The notes below the pieces were generated by a model. It did not search any database and had not been told where the DNA came from. It was given only the letters and a program-made list of their open reading frames with translations. A stretch of 64,000 bases of DNA from Phyto melanocephala (Eukaryota > Arthropoda > Insecta > Diptera > Rhinophoridae): the NCBI GenBank assembly GCA_941918925.1, contig OW799235.1, forward strand, positions 46,875,701 to 46,939,700, given 5' to 3'. Positions within the stretch are counted from its first letter, which is position 1. Every line of letters starts with the position of its first letter. The position numbers were made by a program, and so were the translations under genes. Shown here in pieces: positions 21,123-33,059 of this stretch.

Positions 21123-21201
21123 CGAATAAAGAGTTTTATTTAAATAGAAAAATTGACCTTGAGCCTAAAGAAAAATAAAAAATTTTAATTTTTTTCAATA
21201 T

Positions 21202-21590
21202 ATTTTTTAAAAAAATTTTTTTAATATATTTTTTTAAGAAATAAATTTTTTTTATTTTTTTTTATAGGCCCTTTTTTAAAAAAAATATTTTGTCACTCAG
21301 TACAAAGATTTTTATATGCACTATTTTTAATTATTTCCTATTTGTGTGCAAGCGTTTCTAAAACCTTTAAAATGAAACATATACTAAAAGACTAGATAAA
21401 TTTGCCTTTCTAACGGTATCTATCATACCTAATTAAGCTTTCATACCTTCGATACTCTATTACTAACAATATGTTAGCCGCATGAATAAAATAATTTTTT
21501 GGCTATAGAAATTTTGAAAATTTAATATTTTTATTTACTTGTTATAATAATTAAATAATATAAAATAAAAATATAAATAACTTAATCGAT
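21202..21590 (+). repeat. Left TIR of outer transposon, inner part
   Basis: Continues 16088-16163 after the Penelope unit. The segment 21418-21585 is the close inverse of 26585-26762 (CATACCTTCGATACTCT, ACAATATGTTA, TTTTTTGGCTATAGAA). Confidence 0.8.
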
Positions 21591-21654
21591 TTTAATCTTA
21601 ATCACATTAGATCCATTTATATCATTACTATATTTACATCTACCCAGTCTTTCA

Positions 21655-22155
21655 TTATTTATTTAACGCTTTATGTTGCTGCTTTTTTCTCAATCCTCTC
21701 TTGGCGTTACTGGGTTCAGCTCTCGATTTTGCTGGTGGTTTAATTTTTGGATTTGGAAAGAAATCGCATAGAGTAGAGGTTGAAAACTTTTTCAACTTAA
21801 GTCTTCCATCGACAAGTGGTATAAAAGCAAGGTATTTAGCGGTGCCATCGATTGCTACTGCTGAGTCGAATCTGCTCTTCAGTGTTTTCAATGCTTCCTT
21901 ATGATCCTCTTTGCTACTAAAAACTATTGTGCATCTTTACAATAATTCTTTGTCTAATGGAATAAAGCATTTGGATCTAAGATGCGATCTTGATGAAAAC
22001 ACTGAAGGCTATATTTCGCCGTTTTTCTTTTTAGGTTTGTTCCAATACCATCGCATGCTAATTTACCATGAGCAGTAGGATAAAAATGCCACTCAGCTGG
22101 AATTCCAAAATCTTTTTCATGATCTATTGTAACGATTGGTTTGAACACAAACCAA
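21655..22155 (-). pseudogene. Outer transposon transposase, C-terminal part
   Basis: Minus-strand frames read EKDFGIPAEWHFYPTAHGKL, ACDGIGTNLKR and, after a shift, a basic tail (RGLRKKQQHK). The 'FGIPAEWHF..T.HGK..CDG' block follows directly the 'DGA..(Q)(H)FKNK' block at 25345-25420 in a recurrent insect transposon protein I recognise by motif but cannot name. The two pieces are separated by the 3.2-kb LTR-like insertion. The third catalytic acidic residue probably lies here. Confidence 0.65.
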
Positions 22156-25100
22156 TGTAACACCCTGTTGTTACGATCAAGTACAATATGATACCGTTAT
22201 AAATTCCTCTTTACTAGTAAATGAAAAAAAAAGAACAATATTACAACAACAATCTCTAGATGATAAATTAACAATGACAAAAATTCCATGCACATAAATT
22301 CTTAGGAATGTTACAACAAACAATCTTTATGAATTTTAAGGAATTTTGTAACAACAAATGTTAAGGAATTTACATACAAGGTTAAAGTGCAGAACAACAA
22401 CAATGCAATGAAAACTTTAGTATAAATAGGTGTCAATGAAGAAAACTAGGTTAGTCTGTTTTGAGCTAGGAAACGATCGACATGGAATAAAACCTCTTTG
22501 AATATTAAACAAAAGGGTAAGTACCAAGTTATAACAAGTAGACATTTGATTAGTGATTTTCTAGTCACGACATCAATATTATAACACGTAGACCTTTGAT
22601 TAGTGATTTTCTAGTCACGACATCAAATTATAACACGTAGACATTTGATTAGTGATTTTCTAGTCACGACATCAAATTATAACACGTAGACATTTGGTTA
22701 GTGATTTTCTAGTCACGAAATCAAATTATAACACGTAGACATTTGATTAGTGATTTTCTAGTCACGACATCAAATTATAACACGTAGACATTTGGTTAGT
22801 GATTTTCTAGTCACGAAATCAAACTATAACACGTAGACATTTAGTTAGTGATTTTCTAGTCACGACATCAAAGTATAACAAGTAGACATTTGATTAGTGA
22901 TTTTCTAGTCACGACATCAAATTATAACACGTAGACATTTGATTAGTGATTTTCTAGTCACGACATCAATTTATAACACGTTGACATTTGGTTAGTGATT
23001 TTCTAGTCACGACATCAAATTAAACACGTAGATTTTGATTAGTGATTTTCTAGTCACGACATCAAATTATAACACGTAGACCTTGATTAGTGATTTTCTA
23101 GTCACGACATCAAATCATAACACGTAGACATTTGGTTAGTGATTTTCTAGTCACGACATCAAATTATAACACGTAGACCTTTGATTAGTGATTTTCTAGT
23201 CACGACATCAAATTATAACACGTAGACATTTGATTAGTGATTTTCTAGTCACGACATCAAATTATAACACGTAGACATTTGGTTAGTGATTTTCTAGTCA
23301 CGAAATCAAATTATAACACGTAGACATTTGATTAGTGATTTTCTAGTCACGACATCAAATTATAACACGTAGACATTTGGTTAGTGATTTTCTAGTCACG
23401 AAATCAAACTATAACACGTATACATTTAGTTAGTGATTTTCTAGTCACGACATCAAATTATAACACGTAGACATTTGGTTAGTGATTTTCTAGTCACGAA
23501 ATCAAACTATAACACGTAGACATTTAGTTAGTGATTTTCTAGTCACGACATCAAATTATAACACGTAGACATTTGGTTAGTGATTTTCTAGTCACGACAT
23601 CAATATTATAACACGTAGACCTTTGATTAGTGATTTTCTAGTCACGACATCAAATTATAACACGTAGACATTTGATTAGTGATTTTCTAGTCACGACATC
23701 AAATTATAACACGTAGACATTTGGTTAGTGATTTTCTAGTCACGAAATCAAATTATAACACGTAGACATTTGATTAGTGATTTTCTAGTCACGACATCAA
23801 ATTATAACACGTAGACATTTGGTTAGTGATTTTCTAGTCACGAAATCAAACTATAACACGTAGACATTTAGTTAGTGATTTTCTAGTTACGACATCAAAG
23901 TATAACAAGTAGACATTTGATTAGTGATTTTCTAGTCACGACATCAAATTATAACACGTAGACATTTGATTAGTGATTTTCTAGTCACGACATCAAATCA
24001 TAACACGTAGACATTTGGTTAGTGATTTTCTAGTCACGACATCAAATTATAACACGTAGACATTTGATTAGTGATTTTCTAGTCACGACATCAAATCATA
24101 ACACGTAGACATTTGGTTAGTGATTTTCTAGTCACGACATCAAATTATAACTCGTAGACATTTGGTTAGTGATTTTCTAGTCACGACATCAAATTATAAC
24201 ACGTAGACATTTGATTAGTGATTTTCTAGTCACGACATCAAATCATAACACGTAGACATTTGGTTAGTGATTTTCTAGTCACGACATCAGATTATAACTC
24301 GTAGACATTTGGTTAGTGATTTTCTAGTCACGACATCAAATTATAACACGTAGACATTTGATTAGTGATTTTCTAGTCACGACATCAAATCATAACACGT
24401 AGACATTTGGTTAGTGATTTTCTAGTCACGACATCAAATTATAACTCATAGACATTTGGTTAGTGATTTTCTAGTCACGACATCAAATTATAACACGTAG
24501 ACATTTCATTAGTGATTTTCTAGTCACGATATCAAATTATAACACGTAGACATTTGGTTAGTGATTTTCTAGTCACTACATCAAATTATAACTCGTAGAC
24601 ATTTGGTTAGTGATTTTCTAGTCACGACATCAAATTATAACACGTAGACATTTCATTAGTGATTTTCTAGTCACGATATCAAATTATAACACGTAGACAT
24701 TTGGTTAGTGATTTTCTAGTCACGACATCAAATTATAACACGTAGACCTTTGATTAGTGATTTTCTAGTCACGACATCAATTTATAACACGTAGACCTTT
24801 GATTAGTGATTTTCTAGTCACGACATCAATTTATAACCCGTTGACATTTGGTTAGTGATTTTCTAGTCACGACATCAAATTAAACACGTAGATTTTGATT
24901 AGTGATTTTCTAGTCACGACATCAAATTATAACACGTAGACCTTGATTAGTGATTTTCTAGTCACGAAATCAAATAACAATAATAAAAGTAAACATCTGA
25001 TTAGTCACATTTGTTAAATAAAATAAACAAGGGTAGTAACTGTCCAGACTTGACAAGTATACACCAGAGACATTGAAGTACGAAGGAAGTGGTGAATACA

Positions 25101-25349
25101 AATCCAGGGAAGCCAGACAATTGTCAGTATAGGCCGAAATAAAACAGAAGCGGAACATATCATCAAAACATCGTATATGGATTAACGGAACAAAATTAGA
25201 ATTAAGTTGGAAATTAACGGAAATTTTACTATAAGTAGAAGAAAAATTAAATAAAGAAATTCCATATTTATACCGAAAAATAGTGTTAAAACATTCTTGT
25301 AGCGACCTGGAATAAAGGCTGAGTAGATCCCGGCGAAAGTATCGTTACA
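22156..25349 (+). mobile_element. LTR-like insertion carrying a giant minisatellite
   Basis: The unit starts TGTAACACCCTG and ends ATCGTTACA (TGT...ACA ends). Its left part has a TATA box (TATAAATAGG, 22421-22430) and, about 60 bp downstream, AATAAA (22486-22491), as in a retroviral-type LTR. The right part has no second copy of this, so it looks like a single LTR expanded internally by tandem repeats. It splits the outer transposase gene. No clear target duplication is visible (CCAAT versus ACTAT). Confidence 0.5.
22527..24975 (+). repeat. 49-bp tandem satellite, about 50 copies
   Basis: The unit can be written TTATAACACGTAGACATTTG then (A/G)TTAGTGATTTTCTAGTCA then CGACATCAAA, with 49-bp spacing and occasional 45-50-bp variants. 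Each unit contains GTGATTTTCTAGTCAC, a small dyad. Variants (GATTAG/GGTTAG; CGACATC/CGAAATC; short TTAAACACGTAGATTTTG) recur in the same order, showing higher-order blocks. One long block near the right end (about 24830-24970) repeats one at about 22965-23105. Confidence 0.97.
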
Positions 25350-26465
25350 CTATAAAATTTGCAAAGCTATTTTTATTTTTAAAATGTTGACGAGCTCCGT
25401 CCGAAACGTAGTATACCTTCTCTACTGTAAATTTAGATTTAAAATAATTTAGTATTTTTTTCTGGAACTCATGCACTGCAACGGTAACATGTTTCAAATC
25501 GTCGGATATGATTGCCATACTTTTGTGTTCCAGATTTTCGTCCTTTTTGTAGTAAACAACTACTGTAAATATATAGGTATGTAGTTGCTTGGTCGTTGTT
25601 GAAGTGAAATGCTTGTATGGCATCCTGAACATCATATTTATAGTTTTCTGCAAAATCAAAAGAAATAACGAATTCACCAGACTTTAAATGCATCTTTAAA
25701 CCCTTGAAGAATGACCATTGCTCTTTAACTAAAAAGTCATGGGTTGTTAAATTTAGCCATCCTCTACACATTTCTTCTACAAAATCATCCATATTTAAAA
25801 TTATTTACATTTAAAAAGATTCAAATTTAATCTCCTCAATGCATTCTCGATCAAAGGAGTTAATTAAATTTTCTTTGATGAATGTGGTTCTCGGGCACTT
25901 TATACATTCACCTAAGTGGCAAGAGCTTGCTGTATTAGGACACATAGTCAACTTAAGGCAATAACGGTAATCGTGCAAATCATATGGCGAATTATCAGTT
26001 AAGTACTTTAAGTTGATATCCTTCAGCATCAGTTTAACATTTTCATGGTAAATGCAAACGCATACTGTGTGTGTGCCGCTGCTTCCTGCCAAAACACAAT
26101 GTTTTGGTCTCAGTTGAGTAAATTTTAACATCCTCGTGTTCTGATTGAAATATTGCAAATAACTCATTCAGGTTGCAGAGAACCATCCTCTTCTGCATTT
26201 GAACTTTCTTGCCATCGATTCGTACTAATACCCAGTCTTTCACCCCTGGCATTAGGGGACTCATATCATCTCGCTGATAAAACTGAGTTACTAGAGTTAC
26301 AGTTTCGCTGTCTAAAGTGTTTCCCTTCATTTTTCTTGGGAGTGTGAGACTCCCATAAAAAGGTTTTCCTTCAGTGACCAAATATTTAATTTTAAAAATT
26401 CCTGGAAAGCGAGTTTGCAAAAAAAAATATTCAATTAATGTATTATAATTATTATAGAGGGACAT
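25345..26465 (-). pseudogene. Outer transposon transposase, N-terminal and core part
   Basis: Four overlapping minus-strand frames chain into one protein. They carry a domain with GVKDWVLVRIDGKKVQ, a cysteine-rich stretch (CPNTASSCHLGECIKCP), a helical block (FVEEMCRGWLNL), then EFVISFDFAENYKYDVQDAI and, after another shift, HKSMAIISDDLKHVTVAV and YYVSDGARQHFKNK. The two acidic boxes DFAENY and SDGA behave like the first two carboxylates of a DDE transposase. At least three frameshifts make it inactive. The coding strand and order point to the C-terminal piece at 21655-22155. Confidence 0.65.
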
Positions 26466-26584
26466 CAGCCAAGGGCATTTCTTAACTGTTTTCTTTAAAA
26501 ATAAGGATAGTTTAAAATATCATATCCCGTACTGAAAAATATAATAGGATGAAACTGAAATGTTTACCAGGTAGACAAAAGAAA

Positions 26585-26917
26585 AATAACTGGCTATTTA
26601 TTTATATTTTTATTGTATGTTATTTAATTATCATAACAAATAAATAAAAATATTAAATTTTCAAATTCTATAGCCAAAAAATGATTTTATTCATGAGGTT
26701 AACATATTGTTGGTAAAAGAGTATCGAAGGTATGGAAGCTTAAAAAATATTTTTTTTATAGATATCCCACTCGCATCCCACTACACGACCTTAAAGCTCT
26801 TAAAGGAAAAGCCCTAAGCTTTCTTTTAAGCAAAAAAATCAAGAAAAGTTATTTTATAAAAAAATATATTAAAAATTTTTTTTTGTGAAAGATTGAATAA
26901 ACAGCTATCTAAACTAT
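26585..26917 (-). repeat. Right TIR of outer transposon
   Basis: Inverse of 16088-16163 plus 21202-21590. It is strongest at 26585-26762 and at the outermost 30 bp (AAGATTGAATAAACAGCTAT). Confidence 0.75.
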
Positions 26918-28342
26918 TTGGGACAAATTTTGCTGAGAGCTTCAGGTAATAAGTTACAGGGATGAGAAGAAACACCTACTTGGCCAAAATGTCAAATTTT
27001 AACCCCCCTATATCTCAGAGAGTTCTTGACCGATCTTATTAAAAATTTGTATCTGAGCTACTATTCAATAGGACTAGCTTTGGTTGATCCCGATCGAAAG
27101 ACATCGATTTCAAAAGTTGGTACACTTGAGGCGAAATGACCCATATATATATATGCTTAACTTCGAACCAAATATTGCGTTTCAAGTTTAGCTATTAAGT
27201 ACTATGTTAATGGTATAAGTGTCTTTACTTGAACGTGTGCAATATACTTATGTGTAATCACTTAATAGTGAATAAAATCAACATTCGTCAACCGAATTTT
27301 ATCACTTATAGCTTATTTTATTCGCAATGTTTCTACCTTTCTGAAAAGTTATCACCATTTTTGCCCTAATAGTTTCGAAAACAAAAAATAGTGCCCATTT
27401 TGCATGAAAAAAAATATTATCGCCACTTATTTCTGAATAACTCCTAAGCACATTAAAATGTAAACGTTATTTAGCTGACTTAACCATTTACTGATATTTT
27501 CATAAAAACCGCTATAAATAAATGTATTAGCATTACAGCTTTATTTCGGGTGAAATATTAGACATGCTTTAACGGGAAAAGTGACCCCAATAGAAAAAAA
27601 CTGATAACGGTATTGAATTGAGCATCTCTATAATCCACGAATTTTTATTTTTAAAATACAAAATAAAATTTTGGTTTTGCCAAATTGCATATGGTGAAAA
27701 TAAAGCATGGGGTATGTCATGGCATATTTATACAGGTAAACTCGTCGCAACAGCTGATCGGAGAGCATAATGTAATATGTTAATGTTTTCTTAAATTAAA
27801 CAGACCATAACGACTTTTCCATTCCTGATGTATACATTCACCTTGAGAGAAAACAACCTCTGAAAAGTTGGTCTGTTGCATCAATTCACCGTTGCATATA
27901 CAAACCTGTATGTAGAGAAATTTTTTTCAGATTATTTCTTTTAGTTAGGAGGGCAGACATAGAAATGCTGCAGCAAAAATATGTGAAAGAAATTTTTTAA
28001 GGATTTTATTTTTTTTTTAAATATATAAAAATATAAATATAATTTTTATTGTCTATACTGTCTGCACATCAAATATTTAAAAAAAAATGTTGGTGGGATT
28101 ATAGATAGTCATCGATCTAAAATATAAAACAACACTTTTTAGCATTTGAGTCTGCACGCCTTGCTCAATAGGATCAAAAACTACTGAACAAATTTTGATA
28201 AAATTAAATGTGGAGGTACCTTTATATCTTCCTTAAAATATTGTGTAATTTTTATTCAGAAATAAAACATTTTTTAACAGAAAACGGAAAAGTAACAAAT
28301 TATGAAAAATAAATAGTAGTACTAGAATATTGGTAAAAAAAC
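26918..28342. other. No recognised gene
   Basis: AT-rich, probably intronic sequence of Vps13D, as it lies downstream of a donor site on the minus strand. One exon-like block on the minus strand (about 27846-27910; AG before, GTGAAT after) does not read as the expected Vps13D continuation. Confidence 0.4.
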
Positions 28343-29022
28343 AAGTAACAGTGCTATATTCAGCAGTGCCGAATCTTATATACCCTTCACAACGTGTAGT
28401 CATGCAATACCAATTGTTTGTATCAAAATTGTTTGTAAAAAAATTGCTTGTAAAAAAAAATTACAAAAAAAATATATTAAAAATAAAAAAAAAATAATAA
28501 AAAAACTACAAAAAAAAATTAAAAAAAAAATTTTAAAAAATTTGTTTATAAAAATTGAAAAACAATAAACAACATAATAAAATATAAATAATATATTAAA
28601 TAAAATTAAATAAAATTTTTTTGGCTCAGCTGGAACTCGATGCCACGTTTACTTTAACCAGTATGTATGTAGGTTGTTGTTGTAATTGTGAAAAAAACGA
28701 GGTGGTCGTGGTTTTTTGCTCATATCTCAGAAATTTATGGGGCGATTGTGCTGAATTTCAATAGCGATTCATTCCTGGATATTTCCATATATATATGGAT
28801 GATACCATATATAGATCTGAGGAACATATAGTTGTTTCTAAAAGTTGATTTCAACCAACACAAGGACAGACGGACAGACGGTCAGGGCTTAATCGACTCC
28901 TCTATTCATAAGCTTTCAGAAAATATATACTTTATAGGGTCGGAACTGAAAACTGTAGAAATTACAAACGGAATGACAAAGCTATATATACCCTTGTGCA
29001 CCACAGGTGAAGGGTATAACAA
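28343..29022 (-). mobile_element. DINE-A copy
   Basis: The reverse-oriented hairpin end (AACAAGTAACAGTGC...AGTGCCGAATCTTATATAC) is at 28343. The 5' end, TTATACCCTTCACCTGTGG in reverse, is at about 29020. It belongs to the same subfamily as 10351-10735 and lies in the presumed Vps13D intron. Confidence 0.85.
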
Positions 29023-29261
29023 TGCATATACGGAAACGACAGAACGAGTAATATAAAATAAACTGTACTAACAACGATATCAGACAGGGTTTAAATAAAA
29101 TAAAATTTAAACACTCCTTGCACTCTGCTTATGATTTTTGTATTCATCAACATATTTCAGTTAAAAAGGCAACAGATAACTATAACAAATTTTATGATTT
29201 TAACTTTTTTTACTATTGTCTTAAATAACATATATATATTAAAAGATATTGATTTACTTAC

Positions 29262-32200
29262 TTGGTTGTTATTTCCAAAACTTTTTCCGAGACGAAATTC
29301 TAGTAATGGAGATCCTTCTTGATCAGAAAATGAAAACATTAGAGGAGATACTTCTCTGGCATGTTCATGTTCATCAAATTGACCTGATGCTATTACATTC
29401 GTACCCTCTTGCCTAAATATGAGAGGTAGTCCAGTTTTGTTTATAAGCCAAATTGGTGCTGCAATAAATACTTTAATTCCTTTTCCTTGAAATGACTGTA
29501 TTGAAATGCGCAAAAACAGCTCTCTATTTAAAACATCAATCAATTTTAGTTTCGGCTCTACAATGCCTGTGTGTCCCATAGGAATTTTAAGCTGGCCGGA
29601 TAATTTATAGTTGTCCAATGTAATGCTGAGACAAAAGGATTCATGTATATCAAGAGAATAAATTTCCACTTCTTCAGAAGCATTTAGTCTACCCTGTGCA
29701 TGATCCTTAATTTTAAAAAGTAAGTCACAACACAGCAGATTTTTTACCATAAGTGGAGGCATAATTGTAATTATGTGACCTGGCATTGCAACTATGTTCC
29801 TAGGGGGATAGTTATCTTTTTTTATTTCTGTCAATACATGAAATGGTGTTTTATTTGGAGAGAAACACGAATGAATATTCTGAATACAATCATTTGATAT
29901 ACAGTTTGTCCATTGGATGGCTCGTGTACAGAATCCCGTGTCAACTATATGAGATTCATTGGTCATTGATTCAGTACTGGTTTCTGCAAAAACAGCATCA
30001 TCATTGAGTTTCATTACAACATACGGTTTCAAATAAATAGAAGAATCAACAAATCGCAATGGAATTGTTAATATTGCAGACGGATTTAATATCATCGATT
30101 CTTTTTCATTTTTTGTCTTCATACGTAGCATAAAAGTTTTTCGGGTATTGTTTAAAGCAATTAAAGCTGAACGAACTGTTACTAATTTTTGTGCTGAACC
30201 CATCAATGAAATTTCAAAAACAATTCGAGTTTTTTGTTTGTATTGCATATCTTGATTTGCATAGTGGAAAAATGTACCGACTTTATCAATGGAAATGGGA
30301 CCGATTAGCGTCCAGCCATGGATTTGAACAAGAATCTGATGCATGTTTAATTTATGGGAATCTAAGTGCCTTAATTTGCTTTGCGGACCAAAATCAAATG
30401 GAACAATTTCGTTGTGTTGAACAGATATCCAATTGGACAAAAGATCTTGTTGTGTCACTTCAGTGCGTGTTATACCACCAGCTTGGGAAAAAAATATTTT
30501 AAATATAAGTGGTTCTCCGGTTAAGTTTTTTAAAGCAAATGGAATAAATGGAAGTCTCCTTCGCACGTTTTGACATGCGATGTCGCTATTTTTGTTTACA
30601 TATTGCTTAAAATAATCTTCTGTCCAATTCTTATGGACTAAATCACATAGTTCTAGAAGTGTGGATGTTATATTCACTTTTAAAATCTGCTTGCTGTTTC
30701 CTTGAATAAATAAACTTTTTATTTTAGATGATGTACAGTTTGAGTATAACCACCGACCAGCATATTGCCATGGTTCAATTACTGGCTCCCAACCGCTTAG
30801 TCGACGATTGTAATACTCGCTAGTAATTGTAGCATCTATTTCCCCATCATAAATTTTTGCAGTTTTTTCCTCTTTTATCTGAATTTTTTGAGTGATTATA
30901 AGATTTGAAAGAGAAATTTCCAGCAGAGGTACATCAGCATCTAAACAGTCATCAATTATACATACTGAAATAGAGTTAGCATTTAACATAACGCTATTTA
31001 TATCAAGAAAATAATTTGCGATTTTATGTTTTCTTTGTGATAACCAAACAGCTGCATCGTTAATGTTAAAGTTATTCGCCTCCATCGCAGACCAGCATTC
31101 GATGTGTTTAAAACCCATTGCTACTAATGGCGCAATTTTTTCAAAATCATTTTCTTGATGAACACGCTTTAGAATATTTTTGTTTGTTTGTTTTGGTATA
31201 GATTTCATTATTCGTGAAAATAGCATTGCATCATTGTATGAAATTCGTAAGAAAATTTTATTTTGAGTCTGGACCTGAAAACAGTTGTTGCGCAATTCCA
31301 TATTTAACGTAAAAGGATCAATAATTGACTGAGAACTTTCACGTTCTGATCCCAAGACACAAGAAAATATTTCAAGATGATTAATATCTAACGAGATTGG
31401 ATTTATTCTATTATTCGGTTTGTATGAATAAACCGTAGTGCTTTTTAATATTATAGCGTTCGTATCTGCTTGATCATTGTTTTCGACAAACACTATCTCC
31501 GAATTAGTAATGTTTAATATAAATTCATACTTAGAGTTATCCTCCATACATGTAGATGTCCCAGCTGAATCTTGGGAAGTTGAAATATTTGATATTTTTT
31601 GGCGATGGAGAGTTTGACTTATTTCTGAATATATGTATAGATTTTCCTTTAAAAAGTTATTTAACTTTTCCAAATAATCCAAGATAGCCATTATTCTCAT
31701 ATTATTTAAAAGTATCGTGTATTTTGACGTTTCATTTCGTTTGCGACTGTGTATTTCAGCTTGCACTAAACTTTTAGAGAGACCCTCAACTGACGGCTTC
31801 AAGATGTACTTGAATACATTTTTTGAACTAGAACTCTGAAAATGGTCCCTTGCATCCATAACAAGAATTTCGCTGGAAATTAAATCAATATCCTGGGAGC
31901 CATCACTGAATGTGTCTATTTCTAATGTTGATTTTATAAATTTAATGCAAGCAAATGTAGAATTTAAATTTTGATTGCTGAGATCGACAGATTCAGCCAG
32001 AGATATGATAACATTCTCTAAAAGAAAGTCCATAGACAAAGTACTCCAAACGGATTGGTTATTATAGCAAAGATTAACTTTAGTCATAGAGCTAAGTTTG
32101 TCCATAGATTCACTGAGAGTGGAGTCAAAGTTATAGTATATATCATTTACATTCTCCCCTAAATTGTAATTGAGAAAACCTCGAATAAGTTTGTATTGTT

Positions 32201-32696
32201 GCAAATTAATAAATCCATGAAGTTCCGACAATGTCCCTTTAACATATATATCAGGAATATTATGGCTCAGATCTGATTCAGTATTCCTTATAATTTGCAA
32301 CTTTAAATGACACTTTTCTTTAAATATATTAGTACCCAGCTTCACCATACTCAAATTGCCAATGTGAAGAATGTTTGACAATGTTTCAAGTGTAGCAATA
32401 CTTGGATTATTTTCACGTTCGCCTGTTAACACATTTATATTAACAAGGTCAATGATCATTAAATCAACAATTTCATTGTTATTAGTTATCTCAATTCGCC
32501 TTTTATTTAAAGATATCAAGTCTGTTGCATAATGAAAACTATTTATAAGCGTAAATTTGCCAAGATCAACAATTAATAAATGATTGCTATTAAAAGATAC
32601 CGGCAATATTATAATTGGAGATTCTGCGTGTATTTCCAGTCCAATTTTAACTGCTTGATTTTTTTTTGTATCACTTTTTAATCGATGAATAACAGG
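29262..32696 (-). CDS. Vps13D: Vps13D, one large internal exon (partial gene)
   Basis: A 3,435-bp exon, 1,145 codons, phase 0 at both ends. The acceptor is TTTTTCAATTACAG|CCT at 32697/32696 and the donor CAA|GTAAGT at 29262/29261. It encodes the central-to-C-terminal region of a VPS13 bridge-like lipid-transfer protein. A UBA domain (PLVAMGFKHIECWSAMEANN, with NINDAAVWLSQ) near 31030-31150 singles out Vps13D. Several VAB/SHR-BD repeat starts follow: IPFALKNLTGEPLIF, PPLMVKNLLCCDLLFKI and APIWLINKTGLPLIFRQ. In animals Vps13D moves lipids at mitochondria, ER and peroxisome contacts and is needed for mitochondrial clearance. No stop interrupts it. Flanking exons were not found, so introns are long and transposon-filled or the exons lie outside. 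Confidence 0.93.
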
Positions 32697-32809
32697 CTGT
32701 AATTGAAAAATAATTACGTTAATTGAAAAAAATAGTACTAGTAAATTTTTTTGCAATGTATTCCTTAATAATTTACATTTAAAACCAGATAAATAAATAA
32801 ATTTGAATA

Positions 32810-33005
32810 TTTTTCATGAATAATTTTAATTCGAATAAACTTTATTTTCCACATTGTAACGAATATTTCTTTTAGTTTCTAAATTTATACTGAGAATTCG
32901 TGAGATAAATTGAAAAAAAATTTCTCTCCACAATTTTAAAAAATAAATTTCTCAAAAGAATCCTTAATTCAAATAAGATTATAGAAAAATTAAAAAGAAT
33001 CGATT
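32810..33005 (+). repeat. Interspersed repeat, member 1
   Basis: Shares with 38770-38970 the phrases TTTCCACATTGTAACGAAT, AATTTCTCTCCACAATTT and an AAGAATC...TTCA block over about 190 bp, moderately diverged and in the same orientation. Non-coding and unnamed. Confidence 0.6.
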
Positions 33006-33059
33006 TGAAAATAGATTTTTTATATAAAAAAAGAGAACATAAAAAATGGTACGGATATA

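Larger units (their letters stand above)
16177..21188 (-). mobile_element. Penelope-like retroelement unit with inverted partial copy
   Basis: The unit is flanked by a 13-bp duplication TTTTTTTCAATAT (16164-16176 and 21189-21201), so the whole composite inserted as one. It comprises, left to right: a PLTR-type repeat, a minus-strand RT/GIY-YIG gene, a second direct copy of the PLTR, and then a plus-oriented 3' fragment (19466-21188) including the endonuclease C-terminus. This direct-plus-inverted organisation is characteristic of Penelope insertions. A hAT derivative sits in the inverted part. Confidence 0.9.
19466..21188 (+). repeat. Inverted 5'-truncated Penelope copy
   Basis: In plus orientation it starts within the GIY-YIG region (RTRLVAHKSDHKTKKGIS...) and runs through the stop and 3' PLTR to 21188. 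The differences from 16553-16800 are few. It is interrupted at 19715 by the hAT derivative and resumes at 20810 with the expected TACAGACATATTG. Confidence 0.9.
16088..26917 (-). mobile_element. Outer TIR transposon hosting three nested insertions
   Basis: Inverted termini start AATAGTTTAGATAGC on the left (16088 onwards, continuing after the PLE insertion at 21202-21590) and are mirrored at 26585-26917. The best-preserved inner block, around CATACCTTCGATACTCT...ATTTTTTGGCTATAGAA, spans about 170 bp at 21418-21585 and 26585-26762. Between them lies a minus-strand transposase relic in two pieces. Without the nested Penelope unit (about 5.0 kb) and LTR-like unit (3.2 kb) the element would be about 2.6 kb. 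The superfamily is not recognised. Confidence 0.75.

Noticed and set aside
22527..24975. CRISPR array
   Set aside because: Repeats are directly adjacent without unique spacers, and the context is a fly genome. This is a minisatellite.
22156..25349. Clear LTR retrotransposon with target duplication
   Set aside because: TGT...ACA ends and TATA/AATAAA signals exist, but the flanks CCAAT and ACTAT do not match and no second LTR or internal region is present. It is kept only as LTR-like.
27846..27910. Next Vps13D exon on the minus strand
   Set aside because: It has AG and GT edges and an open frame, but the peptide (VCICNGELMQQTNF...) does not look like the conserved region expected after APIWLINKTG in VPS13D.
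30191..30502. 103-codon plus-strand frame
   Set aside because: It is antisense to the Vps13D exon.
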